From Pyricularia pennisetigena (Eukaryota; Ascomycota; Sordariomycetes; Magnaporthales; Pyriculariaceae): a stretch of 64,000 bases of DNA. The stretch is taken from NCBI RefSeq assembly GCF_004337985.1, contig NW_021940919.1, forward strand, positions 434,001-498,000, given 5' to 3'. Below, in pieces: positions 32,796-47,065 of this stretch. Every line of letters begins with the position of its first letter. The stretch's first letter is position 1. The position numbers and the translations under genes were made by a program. A model generated the notes under the pieces. That model saw only the letters and a program-made list of their open reading frames with translations. It was not told the origin of the DNA and ran no database searches.

Positions 32796-34549
32796 AATTA
32801 ACTTTTTTTTCGGTTTAAATACCCACACCCTATTAAAATTGGAGCAATTAGCTTTTAAAAATTGGTTATTAACCAACGAAATAGGCATAAAAAAACGATT
32901 ATTTATTTTACGGCGATTTATATATGGTATATCCGTTATTAATACGACCGATTTATCCAAAATACCGACGGATGTTTTCCCATTTTAATTTTCGTCCCGG
33001 TTAACCTTATTTCGCAAATATTTAAAAAGGTAATAACCAATTTCCCAACCCTCGACGTTAAATGCTATTATGGTTTAACCGAAATATACGTTACCGATAC
33101 CCCGCGAGCGGTTGCTATTTTTATTTAGGCGCAATTTTACGATATTTTAACCAAATTCGCCGCCCGCAAATTTAATCCCAAATTTACGGGTACGGTTATT
33201 ATTATATTTTATTCGATATTCCTAATCCGAAAAATTAAGCAATTGGACGAAATTTATAACGCGGAAAAAATGTTTGATTTATAATGTATGGATAAAATTA
33301 TCGATTCCAATCTTTAACAGCGCCCCCCCGACGTCGATAATTTCGACGATAATTCCGATATTAAAAATAATATTTAATAAATATTTTTTGTAATAATTGT
33401 TATAATTTCGTTATATTAATATATTTATTTAAATTAAATAATTTTATTAGGAACCGTTAACGCAAAAACGGTCGGAAGGCCGATTTTTCCACGGGCGAAA
33501 ACACCAAAAATATCCGGCGTTTAATTATATATTTACTATCCGGTACCTTTTTTTAACGTGTAATTGGAAACGAAATTTAATATTTCCGCTACCGCGAATC
33601 GATAATATACCGCGCATTTCGTTTTATTTTTTGCATTAATCGGGGTATGGCTATTACCACGCCGATTATTAACAAAATTAGGGATATTATTGGTTTTAAT
33701 ACCCTGGTTTGGGATAAAACTGCGATCCTTTTCGCCCGATTTGAAAGCCTGTCCTAAAAAAACATATTTACGGTCGATTATATTTGGGAAAATAATGGTT
33801 ATTTCGTCGCTTTTAATATCGATAAAAATACTAAAATTTCTTTATAAAAATTTAAATCGATAGGTTGGAAATAATGGCTATTTTACCCTCGAATTTTAAA
33901 TTTTATAATTCCTACTACCACATTAAACGAAAAATCGTTAATAATTTTTAAATATACGGGCGTATTTACGGTACGTAGGGGTATAAACACCGGGTTTATT
34001 TTGCCCAACGGTATAATCACCTATCCCCGTAAACGTATTCCGTTTTATAATATTATTATTAAAAAGCTCCAATTTGCCCACCGTTTCGAAAACGTTATAA
34101 CGAATACCGAAGCAATTTTTAAAACCATTATTACCGCATTCGTGGGCGAAAATACCGACGATATTGGTCCCGTTCCATTAGGAATTCCCACTAATGCGGA
34201 TGTTATAACTGGTAACCGCTAAATTTCGGTTTTTTTTAATATGGGTTTTATCCGTTTACTGCAATTTTTGGTAATTAACTACCTTTTTTAATTAATAATT
34301 TACGCCGAAAACGATACCCGGGATGTTAATTCGGCGGAATTGGGTAAAATGCTGGCGTTAAAAAAAGTGGATTTTAAAGTTAAATACCGCAACGTCCGAT
34401 AAAATTTTAAAAAAAACCTATAGGAAAAAAAAACCCGTTTTGGATCGGTAATTGTGGACGCTTTAATTTAATATAACGGCGACGGTTTTTTTAACTGGGT
34501 TTACTCGAAAACTTGCACTAATTTTAAAACGTTATTTCCGTCGGGCAGG

Positions 34550-35004
34550 TGTTACGATCAAGGTATCGGGTAACCTGTTCTTAGGGTAAAGTACAGTGGG
34601 TTAAAGCAACTGAGCGTCTTAACTGGGTAATTGGGGTTCTCAATGACTGGGGTAAAATTATAATCGTTCTCAAATAAATATTGAAATTAACTAGAATTTA
34701 ATTGCTGCTAAGCAATCCTAAAATCGAATTTATTTACATAGTAATGAGCGTACCTTATATAAACTATGTTCCGAATGTGATTTCCTTTAATTTATCACAA
34801 ATTGCAGAAATTATTTCGCCTAATCTGTTGTAATTTTTTAAAGATTATTGAAATCACCTTTTTGGCGATTACGTGGCGTTACGTAATTTTTCCCTTAAAT
34901 AATCGATATTTTATTGTCGGCGATTTTTTTGGGCGAGTGTCGTTAGGAGGGGTGTGACCCCGCCTGGCCTTATTAATACCGACCCATTTTATTTGGTCGT
35001 AATA
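34550..35004 (-). repeat. E2 3' LTR (left outer LTR of the dimer)
   Basis: 455 bp. The outer ~110 bp are lightly mutated, the inner part heavily RIPped. Confidence 0.92.
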
Positions 35005-35162
35005 TTAAATCTCCCCTTCCTTGGCCAAATCCTTTTGGTTTTTAAATAGTTTATATTCCCCTAATTTTTGTTTTTGTTTTTATATTCCTTTTTTGCTAAT
35101 TTTTTTGCGCTATATTTAATCGCGTAACCAAATTAAAATTTGGTTATTCGTCGACAAAACGT

Positions 35163-35818
35163 CGCCACGTTTTCCTTTTTTTTTTATTGTCGACCGATAT
35201 TATCGAAATACCTTCCTGCAATCCCTATTGTGTTAAAGGCGTAGCATTTTATTAGGTGTTTCCGCAGGATTTTATTCGTTATGTGGAATACGTTCGTTCC
35301 AACCGTTTTGGTTGCGACGTATTGGGTTTATCCGCTATTTAAATCCGTTATATTGGTCGCCAGCATTCGAAACTGGATGCGGAAATTAAAGCGTTTAAAA
35401 AACAAATTTACGCGCAATAGGCGAAATTGCTTCGTTTGCGAAAGTAAAAAAAATTGTGGTTTAAAAAAATAATGCGAACTGTGTTTCGCGGGATTAATAA
35501 TTTGGAGGAATTGGATCGCGTGGAGCGTAAGGAGGTAAAATAGGAAGAGCGGCGGCGATTGTCCGAAGTTTTTCCTAAAATATTATTCGAATCGTTTTTT
35601 CCGGATTCCAATTTTGTTTGGGATTCGACCTTCCCGATAAGTTTTTTAAATCCTTTTTTGTTGGATAAAATAAATGTTTTTACGCAATATTCGGTCGGTA
35701 AATTGTTTTTGTCCGTATATTTTAATTTATTGGTATATGTTAATCGTTTTTTTGTAAATTCGTTTAGTGGTATAGTTTCGAATCCTGGCCGATTTTTAGC
35801 TTTTGGGAATAGTAAATG
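35163..35818 (+). pseudogene. E2 antisense coiled-coil ORF
   Basis: Opposite to pol, with the same frame as in E1. The readable parts include FRGINNLEELDRVERKEVK near 35485 and FPKILFESFFPDSNFVWDS at 35571-35627. Confidence 0.6.
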
Positions 35819-35879
35819 GTACTTTTTTAGGTCGTCCTTTTTTTTTGGTTAATTTGCTCGCAAATCCAGTTTTTGGTAA

Positions 35880-38800
35880 TATTAACGGAGTAATTCCTGG
35901 CAATTTTGGAAATGGTTAAAAGGTTCCCAAATGTTTTTTTCGTGTCCGTAGTTTTCCTATTTAATAAAATATTTTATTTTACCGTGGTTGCGTTTATGGT
36001 CCAGTATTTGTTCGACGTCGTATATTTTTTCTTCGTCGATTTCGATTATTTTTTATATATTGGTGCCGGGTGGTGCTGGTTCCAATAATAATACGTGGAA
36101 CGTTGGGTGGATTTTTATAATTCCTGGTAATAATAGTCTGTAATTGGTTTCGCTGATCTTTTTGTCGATTTTAAAAGGTTTAAACTTTTTGTAATTAAAT
36201 TTGCTATTTAATCGTTGTGTTTTAATATTGCGTCGAATAAGGTAAACGCTATTTCCTTTTTGGAAGGATGGTCCCTTTATCCGATATTGGTTAGCGTATT
36301 TGGTTATTTTTTTTCGTACGAATTCCAATTCCTGTTGGAATTTTCGGTGGAATTTTCGTAGTTCGTTTATTTGTTTATCGGTTCGTGGGGCCGTAATCGT
36401 GGTTTTTGGTTTTCTATATACCGTAGGGTTAAATCCGTAATTAATATAAAACGGGGTTATTTTGGTATTTTCATTTTTTAAACTATTATATACGAATTAT
36501 GCTGTGGGTAATAACCGTACCCAATTATCTTATTTGTGGTTTATATAATATTTTAGGTATTGTTCCAATGTTTGGTTTGCTCGTTTTATTTATCCATTTG
36601 TTTGTGGGTGGAATGCTGTAAATAATTTGTGGTCGGTTTTTAGCTGTTTTATTAAAAATTTCCAAAATTTTGATGTAAAAAGCTTATTTTTGTCCGTAAT
36701 AATGCTTTCTGGAAGTCCGTGGTTGCTAACAATTATTCGTAGGAATGTATAAGCGATTTTTTCGGCGTTGCTACTTTTTTTATAAAATAGGAAATAAGCG
36801 TATTTAATAAATTTGTCCATTATAATTAATATGCTATCGTATTTAGTTTTAGTAAATAGTTTTTCGGAAGGTGGTAGTTTAACGATAAAATCCATTATAA
36901 TGGTTTGCCAAACTTTATTAGGGGTTGGTAAAAGTTGTAAAAACCCGTAAGGTTTGTGTTTGGCGGATTTGTTTTTTGCGCAGAGTTCGCAGTTTTTAAT
37001 GGTTTTTCGTATTTTTTGTCGTATTCCTTTAAAATTATAGTGCTGTTTTAACCGTTTCCATATTTTGGAAATCCTTTGGTATCCGTAAACTTTATTTTCG
37101 TGGATTTTCCGTATTTCCTTTAATATAATTACCGTGTTGGTCGTTATAAAATTTCGGTGAGTTGGTAAAAGGTTTCCGTTATCGTCTGCCGTAAAAATTT
37201 TCCGTGTTTCCTCGGGTATTATATTTTTATGGTTTGGTTTTTTGTTAAGGGCGTCGGCCCTGCTATTTTCTATTCTTTTTCGGTAAATAATTTTAAAATG
37301 GAATTTTGATAGGAATTTTACCTATTTAATTTATCGTTTGTTTAATACCTTGTTAGTGGTAAAATGGGTTAGGTTTTTGTAGTCCGTGTAAATTAATATT
37401 TCGTATTTAATTCCGGATAATTATAGTTTCCATTTTTCAAATATTCGGATAATAACTATAAGTTTTTTATCGTGGATTTGGTAATTAAGTTTTGGTTTAT
37501 GTAATTTTTGTGAAAAAAAGGCGCAAGGGTGCAGGCGTCCTTTTTCGTTTCGTTGGTTAAATTGTCCTCCGATTGCGTAGTCGGATGCGTCGGTTTCGAT
37601 TTCGAAAAGTTTCGTTGGGTTTAGTATTTTAAAAATCGGTTTTTATATTACTGCATTTCGTAATTGTTCGAAAATTTGCTGTATTTATTCCGTCCATTGG
37701 AACTTTAGGTCCTTTTTGGTTATATTGGTCAATAAGGTGGCGATCGCGCCGTAACCCTTAATAAATTTTTTGTAAAAATTTACGAATTCAAAAAATACCC
37801 GAACGTTTTTTACGTTTTATAATTGGGGCCATTCCCTTATTGCTTGGATTTTTGATTTTTCCATCCTAATTTCTCCAGGGGCGATAATATATTTTAGGAA
37901 ATTAATTTGCTTGCTGTAAAAAACGCATTTTTCGGGTTTAATTAAAAGTTTAACGTTTTGTAGCTTTTATAAAACTATATGGACGTATTTCTTATATTTT
38001 TCCAACGTTTTGGAAAAAATAAGGATATTGTCCAGGTAAATAACGATAAAAATATTTAAACATTCCCTAAAAACGTGGTTAATTATGGTTTAAAAGGTTA
38101 CGGGGGCGTTGGTAAGACCGAAAGGTATTACCAGATATTCGTAATATTTTCGTTTAGTGCGAAATGCTGTTTTCCATTCCTCGCCTTCCTTTATACGGAT
38201 TAAATTATATATTTTTTTAAAATTTAATATCGTAAACTATTATATTTGGTAAAATATATTTCGAAATTCTCTTATTAATGGGAGCGGGTAGCAATTTTTT
38301 ATTATAATATCGTTTAATTGTTTGTAATCCACGTATAATCGTAATTTTCCGTTTTTTTTGGTACGAAAAGGATTAGGTATCCTGCTAATGATATCGATGG
38401 TCTAATATAACCTTTTTTGAGGTTTTCCGCGAGGTATTCCTTTAAAATTTCCATTTGTATCGGATTTAAACCGTATATTTTATGGAATTTTGGTTGGGTT
38501 TCTTTTTTTAATGGTATTTCGTGGTCGAACGGATTGTGCTCGGGTAGTCCTGTTTCGAATTTTTGGCTAAATAATCGTGTATAATTTTGGTATTTTTCTG
38601 GGATTTTGCCGTTTTTGGTTTGTTTTTTCGTGGTTTATATTATATAATTGGATCGGTTTTAACCTATAAATAATCGCTTTTTTTCCGATATTAGCTCCGG
38701 GGTTAATCGTCCTCTTTATAGGTACGCCATTTGCTTTATTTAATTTTTCCGTACCCTATATTTCCTGTATAAACCTTGCTATACTGGAGGTCGTTTAATA

Positions 38801-40267
38801 ATTAGGTGTTTTTCCCATTAAATTTGGCCTGTAATCCAATTTATCCGGGGGTTGCTCCTTTTAAACCAAGGAATTCCTAAAATTATGTTTTTGTTCCCTA
38901 TTTCCGTAATATCCAAAATAATTTGTTTTTTTCGTCCATAGTTTTCCATTTAAAGGTGTACGGTCTTTGTTTCGATGGTACCGTTCCTGTATAAAACTGC
39001 TTTTCCTTTTACGGTTTGTAGTCGATATGGTTTTTCCTTTTATCGCCAAAATATTCGTCGTTTTTTCACGATTTTTGGAAAAATGTAATTGCTTTATATT
39101 CCGCTATTAAGGAACGTTCGTATGGGTTTTCCATTAAATCGTATATTTAGGAATATGTGTTCGTGTATTGCTTTCGTGGCTTATATGGCGTTTAAGGTTT
39201 TTTATTCCGTTTTTATTACTACCGTTTAATGCCCTGTACCGTTTAGCTGTCCTAATTTTTTGGCTTGCTGGATTCGCGTCGTGGGTCCTTATTTTTCTTA
39301 TTTCGGGGCGTATAGCTATTTTTAACGTTAATTTTATTAAATCGGTGCCCTATTAGTGCAGGCGTTTTTCGTGCGTTTGTGGGTATTTCGTTGTTTTTAA
39401 CGTTAAGGTTCCACACAATTTTGGTTATGGGTGCGGGTCCTGGTTATCGTGACTTCGTTTCGTACCATACCTGTATTTTGGTTAATATATATATTTTGCA
39501 AATGCTTCGGGTGCATTCGTACTATGGGAATTGTTTTTAGTTATAGCATGCTATAAAGTAGTTGTTATAAAGGGTGAAAATTACCGCTGGTTCGGTGTTG
39601 AATTTTATTTTAATTTCCCAATTGGGTAATTTAATGGTAATATATATTTCGTGGATGCCTGTTGTTTTGCGTCGTCGTGGGAAGAAATTATGGACTATTT
39701 TTTTGCTAAAATGCAATCCGCAATTGTTTCGAAAATATTTTGCCCAAAAGATTTTTGTATATTTAGGATATTTGGTATCCAAAATTGGGTGGTTTCCGAA
39801 AATTGGATCGATTGATTTTATGGGGTTTTATATTTGTATTCGAAATAATATTCCGGGAAATTGTATTAATTAGTCGTTTCGGTATAAGTCGATGAGTTTT
39901 TTTTTATATATATAAGGGTTATTTTCCTTTACTGCACTGTATAGGTTTGAAAATATAGTTTTTTTTTCGCTAAATTCGTCTTTTAATTCGTTATTAAATT
40001 CGTCCGTTGGGGCTTGTTGGATTATCCGGATGCGGTGGGTTTGTCCCAATAATTTTAGTTTTAATTTTTTTAAGGTATTTAATTCCGTAGGTTCGGGTAA
40101 TTTGGCGTTTTGCCTACGTAATTATACCGGTGGTTTGGTTTTAATAAATATATGGTTTCCTATTGCTAAGGTCCGAATGTTTTTAAATTTTTGTGGGTAT
40201 TATCCTGCGTCCATTTTTGCGTTATTGTGGATTATGTAATTATCGTCGTAATATGTGGTCCAGTTTT
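35880..40267 (-). pseudogene. pol: E2 pol, RIP-degraded
   Basis: Same domain order as E1. The RT catalytic motif has become YLDN (near 38030), a G-to-A loss of the second Asp, so RT would be dead even without the many stops. A readable integrase piece lies at 36590-36895 (MDFIVKLPPSEKLF) and a C-terminal linker at 36053-36328. Confidence 0.88.
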
Positions 40268-41285
40268 TTAAGCTGTGTTAATCCGGTGGTGTTTGTTGGT
40301 GGGTGGTGGTATTTAATTTTCGTGGTTTTTTGGAGTCGGGGTGTAGGTCCGGAGTGTTTTGGGGATAAAATTTGGCTATATATCCTGGTTTTTCGCATTT
40401 AAAACATTTACCATTTTTGGGATCTTTACGCGGTTTTTTATATTGGGTCGCGTTAAAATCCATGGGTCCGCTATATATTCCGTAGGAAATATTATATTGG
40501 CGAGGCGGTTTAAGGTATTAATATTTGCGTCCCGTATTAGTTTATCGTAAAATTGGCCCTTATACGCTGCGTTTTTCGCGTCGTTCCAATTTCCGTTCGT
40601 AAAATCGGTTATCGATTTTAATTGCTAACTTTACGTATTCGGTTAAGGTGTCGGGTCGTTTTTTTTTAATAAATTCGTTTTTAATTTTTTTTTTAAGTCC
40701 CGTATAAAAGCGTGCCATTAGGGCTTCGGGGCCCTATAATAATTTGGCGGTAATTTGTCGAAATTTACTAGTATATTTGGATATTAATTTGGTTTGGGTA
40801 AGGCGTACCAGTTTACGTTTAACCGTGCGTTTTTCGTCTGGGCTGCTAAATGCTCCTTTAAAGCATTTTTCGAAATTTTCGTAATTGTCGAAAATGCGGT
40901 TAATTTCAGCTTTACGGTTTTTTTCTTTATCGTGGTCTAAATAATTTCGTAAAATTGGTTCGAACCAGGTAAACGCATTGCCCTTTAATAGCGAAGCTAC
41001 GTAGGTAACCTTTTTTGCGTTATTATCGAAATTATCTTCGTTAAAATGAAAATAGGCCCGGGTTCCCGTAAGGAATTCCTACAGGGTATTTGGGGTGCTA
41101 TTATAGGGTAATGGTAAAGGGTATTTAATATAGTTCCTATTAGTTCGATTAATTTGTTCGGTTATTCGTTCCTGGAATTGTCGATTTTTTGTTTGGAGCG
41201 TCGCGACCATTTAACGCAAAACGTAAGCGTTGGCCGGAGCGTTAATGGTAAAAGGGGTTTAAAGGGTGGTTTTGTTGGAAAATAT
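40268..41285 (-). pseudogene. gag: E2 gag, RIP-degraded
   Basis: Start codon ATG changed to ATA at 41283-41285. The zinc knuckle survives well at 40278-40463 (CFKCEKPGYIAKF; only the His became Tyr). Confidence 0.82.
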
Positions 41286-41345
41286 TATTTCGGCGATATT
41301 GTTCGGTATATTTTAAAGCAAAATATTAAATAGGAGCAATTAAAA

Positions 41346-41800
41346 TGTTACGATTAAGGTATCGGGTAACCTGTTTTTAGGGTAAAATACAGTGGGTTAA
41401 AGCAATTAAGCGTTTTAATTAGGTAATTGGGGTTTTTAATAATTGGGGTGAAATTATAATCGTTTTTAAATAAATATTAAGGTTAATTAAAATTTGATTA
41501 CTGTTAAGCAATTTTAAAATCGAATTTATTTATATGGTAATAAGCGTGCTTTATATAGATTATGTTCCGAATATAATTTCCTTTAATTTATCACAGATCG
41601 CAGAAATTATTTCGCCTAATTTGTTGTGATTTTTTAAGGATTATTGAAATTATTTTTTTGGCGATTACGTGGCGTTACGTGACTTTTCCCTTAAATAATC
41701 GATATTTTGTTGTCGGCGATTTTTTTGGGCGAATGTCGTTAGGAAAGGTATAACCCCGCCTGGCCTTATTAGTACCGACCCATTTTATTTGGTCGTAATA
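41346..41800 (-). repeat. Middle LTR shared by E2 and E3
   Basis: 455 bp; heavily RIPped at both ends, unlike the two outer LTRs. It is the 5' LTR of E2 and the 3' LTR of E3. Confidence 0.93.
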
Positions 41801-41960
41801 TTAGGTCTTTTTTTCCTTAACCAAGTCTTTTTAGCCTTTAAATAGTTTGTATTCCCCTAATTTTTATTTTTGTTTTTATATTCCTTTTTTGCTAACTTTT
41901 TTACGCTATATTTAATCGCGTAACCAAATTAAAATTTGGTCGTTCGTCGATAAAACGTCG

Positions 41961-42616
41961 CCACGTTTTCCTTTTTTCCCTATTATCGACCGATATTGTC
42001 GAAATGCCTTTTTGTAATCCCTGCTATGCTAAGGGCGTAATATTTTATTAGGTGTTTCCGCAGGATTTTGCTCGTTATATGGAATGCGTTCGTTCCAACC
42101 GTTTTGGTTGCGACGTATTGGGTTTATCCGCTGTTTAAATCCGTTATATTGGTCGCCAGTATTCGAAGCTGGATGCGGAAATTAAAGCGCTTAAAAAGCA
42201 AATTTACGCGTAACAGGCGAAATTATTTCGTTTACGAAAGCAAAAAAAATTGTAATTTGAAAAAATAATGCGAATTATATTTCGCGGGATTAATAATTTG
42301 GAGGAATTGGATCGCGTGGAACGTAAGGAGGTAAAACAGGAGGAGCGGCGGCGATCGTCCGAAATCTTTCCTAAAATGTTATTCGAATCGTTTTTTCCGG
42401 ATTCCAATTTTATTTGGGATTCGACTTTCCCGATGGGTTTTTTAAATCCTTTTTTGTTGGATAAAATAAATGTTTTTACGCAATATTCGGTCGGTAAATT
42501 GCTTTTGTCCGTATGTTTTAATTTGTTGGTATATATTAATCGTTTTTTTGTAAATTCGTTTAGTGGTATGGTTTCGAATCCTGGCCGATTTTTAGTTTTT
42601 GGGAATGGTAAATGGT
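41961..42616 (+). pseudogene. E3 antisense coiled-coil ORF
   Basis: Best preserved copy: an open frame at 42268-42885 begins MRIIFRGINNLEELDRVERK and continues through the acidic tail into antisense pol. Upstream traces carry the same Cys and heptad segments as E1. Confidence 0.62.
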
Positions 42617-42678
42617 GCTTTTTTAGGTCGTCCTTTTTTTTTTGGTTAATTTGCTCGCAAATCCAGTTTTTGGTAATA

Positions 42679-45600
42679 TTAACGGAGTGGTTTCTGGCAA
42701 TTTTGGAGGTGGTTAAGGGGTTCCCAAATATTTTTTTCGTATCCGTAATTTTCCCATTTAATAAGGTATTTTGTTTTACCGTGGTTGCGTTTGTGGTCCA
42801 GTATTCGTTCGACGTCGTATGTTTTTTCCTCGTCGATTTCGATTGTTTTTTGTATATTGGTACCGGGTGGTGCTGGTTCCAATAGTAATACGTGGAACGT
42901 TGGGTGGATTTTTATGGTTTTTGGTAATAATAGTTTGTAATTGGTTTCGCTGATCTTTTTATCGATTTTAAAAAATCCAAACTTTTTATAATTAAATTTG
43001 CTATTTGGTCGTTATATTTTAATATTGCGTCGAATAAAATAAACGCTATTTTTTTTTTGGAAAAATGGTCCTTTTATCCGATATTGGTTGGCGTATTTGG
43101 TTATTTTTTTTCGTACGAATTCCAATTCCTGTTGGAATTTTCGGTGGAATTTTCGTAGTTCGTTTGCTTGTTTATCGGTTCGTGGGGCCGTAATCGTGGT
43201 TTTTGGTTTTCCATATACCGTAGGGTTAAATCCGTAGTTGGTATAAAACGGGGTTGTTTTGGTATTTTTATTTTTTGAGCTATTACATGCAAATTGTGCT
43301 GTGGGTAATAGCCGTACCCAATTATCCTGTTTGTGGTTTATATAATATTTTAGGTATTATTCCAATATTTGGTTTGCTCGTTTTGTTTGTCCATCTGTTT
43401 GTGGGTGGAATATTGTAAATAGTTTGTGGTCGGTTCCTAATTATTCCATTAAAAATTTCCAGAATTTTAATATAAAAAATTTATTTTTATCCGTAATAAT
43501 ATTTTCTGGAAATCCGTAATTGTTGACAATTATTTGTAAAAATATATAAGCGATTTTTTCGGCGTTGTTACTTTTTTTATAGGGTAGGAAATAGGCGTAT
43601 TTAGTGAATTTATCCACTATAATTAATATGCTATCGTATTTAGTTTTAGTGAATGGTTTTTCGGAAAATGGTAGTTTAACGATAAAATCCATTATAATGG
43701 TTTGCCAGGCCTTATTAGGGGTTGGTAAAAGTTGTAAAAGCCCGTAAGGTTTGTATTTGGCGGATTTGCTTTTTGCGCAAAATTCGCAGTTTTTAATGGT
43801 TTTTCGTACTTTTTATCGTATTCCTTTAAAATTATAATGCTGTTTTAACCGTTTCCATGTTTTGGAAATCCTTTGGTATCCGTGAACTTTATTTTCGTGG
43901 ATTTTCCGTATTTCCTTTAATATAATTACCGTATTGGTCGTTATAAAATTTCGGTGAATTGGTAAAAGGTTTCCGTTGTCGTTTACCGTAAAAATTTTCC
44001 GTGTTTCCTCGGGTATTATGTTTTTATAATTTGGTTTTTTGTTAAAGGCGTCGGCCCTGCCATTTTTTATTTTTTTTCGGTAAATAATTTTGAAATGGAA
44101 TTTTAATAGGAATTTTGCCCATTTAATTTGTCGTTTGTTTAATATTTTGCTGGTGGTAAAATAGGTTAGGTTTTTATAGTCCGTGTAAATTAATATTTCA
44201 CATTTAATTCCGGATAATTGTGGTTTCCATTTTTCAAATGCTCGGATAATAGTTATAAGTTTTTTATCGTGGATTTGGTAATTAAGTTCTGGTCCATGTA
44301 ATTTTTGTAAAAAAAAGGCGCAAGGGTGTAGGCGTTTTTTTTCGTTTCGTTGGCTAAATTATCCTCCGATTGCGTAATCGGATGCGTCGGTTTCGATTTC
44401 GAAGGGTTTCGTTGGGTTTGGTATTTTAAGGATCGGTTTTTATGTTATTGTATTTCGTAATTATTCGAAAATTTGCTGTATTTGTTCCGTCCATTGGAAC
44501 TTTAAATCTTTTTTGGTTATATTGGTTAATGGGGTGGCGATCGCGCCGTAACTTTTAATAAATTTTTTGTAAAAGTTTACGAATCCAAGGAATACCCGAA
44601 CGTTTTTTACGTTTTGTGGTTGGGGCCATTCCTTTATTGTTTGGATTTTTAATTTTTCTATCCTGATTTTTCCAGGGGCGATAATGTATTTTAAAAAGTT
44701 GACTTGTTTGCTGTAAAAAATGCATTTTTCGGGTTTAATTAAAAGTTTAACGTTTTGTAGCTTTTGTAAAATTATGTGGACGTGTTTTTTGTGTTTTTCC
44801 AACGTTTTGGAAAAAATAAGGATATTATCCAGGTAAATAACGATAAAAATGTTTAAACATTCCCTGAAAACGTGGTTAATTATAATTTAAAAGGTTGCGG
44901 GGGCGTTGGTAAGACCGAAAGGTATTACCAGGTATTTGTAATATCCTCGTTTGGTGCGAAATGCTGTTTTCCATTCCTCGCCTTTTTTTATACGGATTAA
45001 ATTATATGCTTTTTTGAGGTCTAATATCGTAAACCATTGTATTTGGTAAAACATATTTCGAAATTCTCCTATTAGTGGGAGCGGGTAGCAATTTTTTATT
45101 ATAATATCGTTTAATTGTTTATAGTCCACGTATAATCGTAATTTTCCGTTCTTTTTTGGTACGAAAAGGATTAGGTATTTTGCTGGTAATATCGATGGTC
45201 TAATATAACTTTTTTTGAGGTTTTCCGCGAAATATTCGTTTAAAACCTCCATTTGTATCGGATTTAAACCGTATATTTTATGGAATTTTGGTTGGGTTCC
45301 TTTTTTTAATGGTATTTCGTGGTCGAACGGACTGTGCTCGGGTAATCCTGTTTCGAATTTTTGGTTAAATAGTCGTATATAATTTTGGTATTTTTCTGGG
45401 ATTTTGCCGTTTTTAGTCTGTTTTTTCGTGGTTTGTATTGTGTAATTGGATCGGTTTTGGTCTGTGGATAATCGTTTTTTTTCCGATATTGGCTCCGGGG
45501 TTGGTCGTCCTCCCTATAAGTACGCCATTTGCTTTATTTGGTCCTTCCGTGCTTTATATTTCCTGTATAAACCCTGCTGTGTTAAAGGTCGTTTAATAAT

Positions 45601-47065
45601 TAGGTGCTTTTCCCATTAAATTTGGCCTATAGTTTAATTTATCCGGGGGTTGCTCCTTTTAAGCCAGGGAATTTTTAAAATTATGTTTTTATTCCTTATT
45701 TCCGTAATATCCAAAATAATTTGTTTTTTTCGTTTATAATTTTCCATTTAAAAGTGTACGGTCTTTGTTTCGATGGTACCGTTCCCGTATAAAATTGCCT
45801 TTCTTTTTACGGTTTATAGTCGATATGGTTTTTCTTTTTATCGCCAAAGTATTCGTCGTTTTTTTACGATTTTTGGAAAAATGTAATTACTTTGTGCTCC
45901 GCTATTAAGGAGCGCTCGTATGGGTTTTTTATTAAATCGTATATTTAGGAATATATGTTCGTGTATTATTTTCGTGGTTTGCGTGGCGTTTAAGGTTTTT
46001 TATTCCGTTTTTATTGCTGCCGTTTGGTGCCTTATACCGTTTGGTTGTCCTAGTTTTTTGGTTTGCTGGATTCGCGTCGTGGGTCCTTATTTTTTTTATC
46101 TCGGGGCGTATGGCTGTTTCTAACGTTAATTTTATTAAATCGGTGCTTTATTGGTGCAGGCGTTTTTCGTGCGTTTATGGGTATTTCGTTATTTTTAACG
46201 TTGGGGTTCCACACAATTTTGGTTATGGGTGCGGGTCCTGGTTATCGTGATTTTATTTCGTACCATGCCTGTGCTTTGGCTAATATATGTACTTTGCAAA
46301 TATTTCGGGTGCATTCGTACCATAGGAATTGTTTTTAGTTATAACATACTATAGGGTAGTCGTTATAAAGGGTGAAAATTACCGCTGGTTCGGTGTTAAA
46401 TTTTATTTTAATTTCCCAATTGGGTAATTTAATGGTGGTATATATTTCGTGGATGCCTATTGTTTTGCGTCGTCGTGGGAAAAAATCGTGGATTATTTTT
46501 TTGCTAAAATGCAGTCCGCAATTGTTTCGAAAACATTTTGCCCAAAAAATTTTTATATGTTTGGGATGTTTAATATCCAAAATTGGGTGGTTTCCGAAGG
46601 TTGGATCGATTAATTTTATAGGGTTTTGTATTTGTATTCGAAATGGTATTCCGGGAAATTGCATTAATTGGTCGTTTCGGTATAAATCGATAAGTTTTTT
46701 TTTATATATATAGGGGTTGTTTTCCTTTGCTGTATTGTATAGGTTTGAAAATATAGTTTTTTTTTCGCTAAATTCGTTTTTTAATTCGTTATTAAATTCG
46801 TCCGTTGGGGTTTGTTGGATTATCCGGACGCGGTGGGTTTGTCCCAATAGTTTTGGTTTTAATTTTTTTAAGGTATCTAATTCCGTAAATTCGGGTAATT
46901 TGGCGTTTTACCTGCGTAATTATACCGGTGGTTTGGTTTTAATAAGTATACGGTTTCCTACTATTAGGGTCCGAATGCTTTTAAATTTTTGTGGGTATTA
47001 TCCTGCGTCCATTTTTGCGCTATTATGGATTATATAATTATCGTCGTAGCATATAATCCAATTTT
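42679..47065 (-). pseudogene. pol: E3 pol, RIP-degraded
   Basis: The chromodomain is readable at 42679-42882 and RT pieces at 44461-44802 and 44887-45252. The catalytic motif is YLDN (near 44835). A 170-codon open stretch at 46335-46847 shows the gag-pol linker, including WAKCFRNNCGLHFSKK and FFPRRRK. Stops are otherwise frequent. Confidence 0.88.
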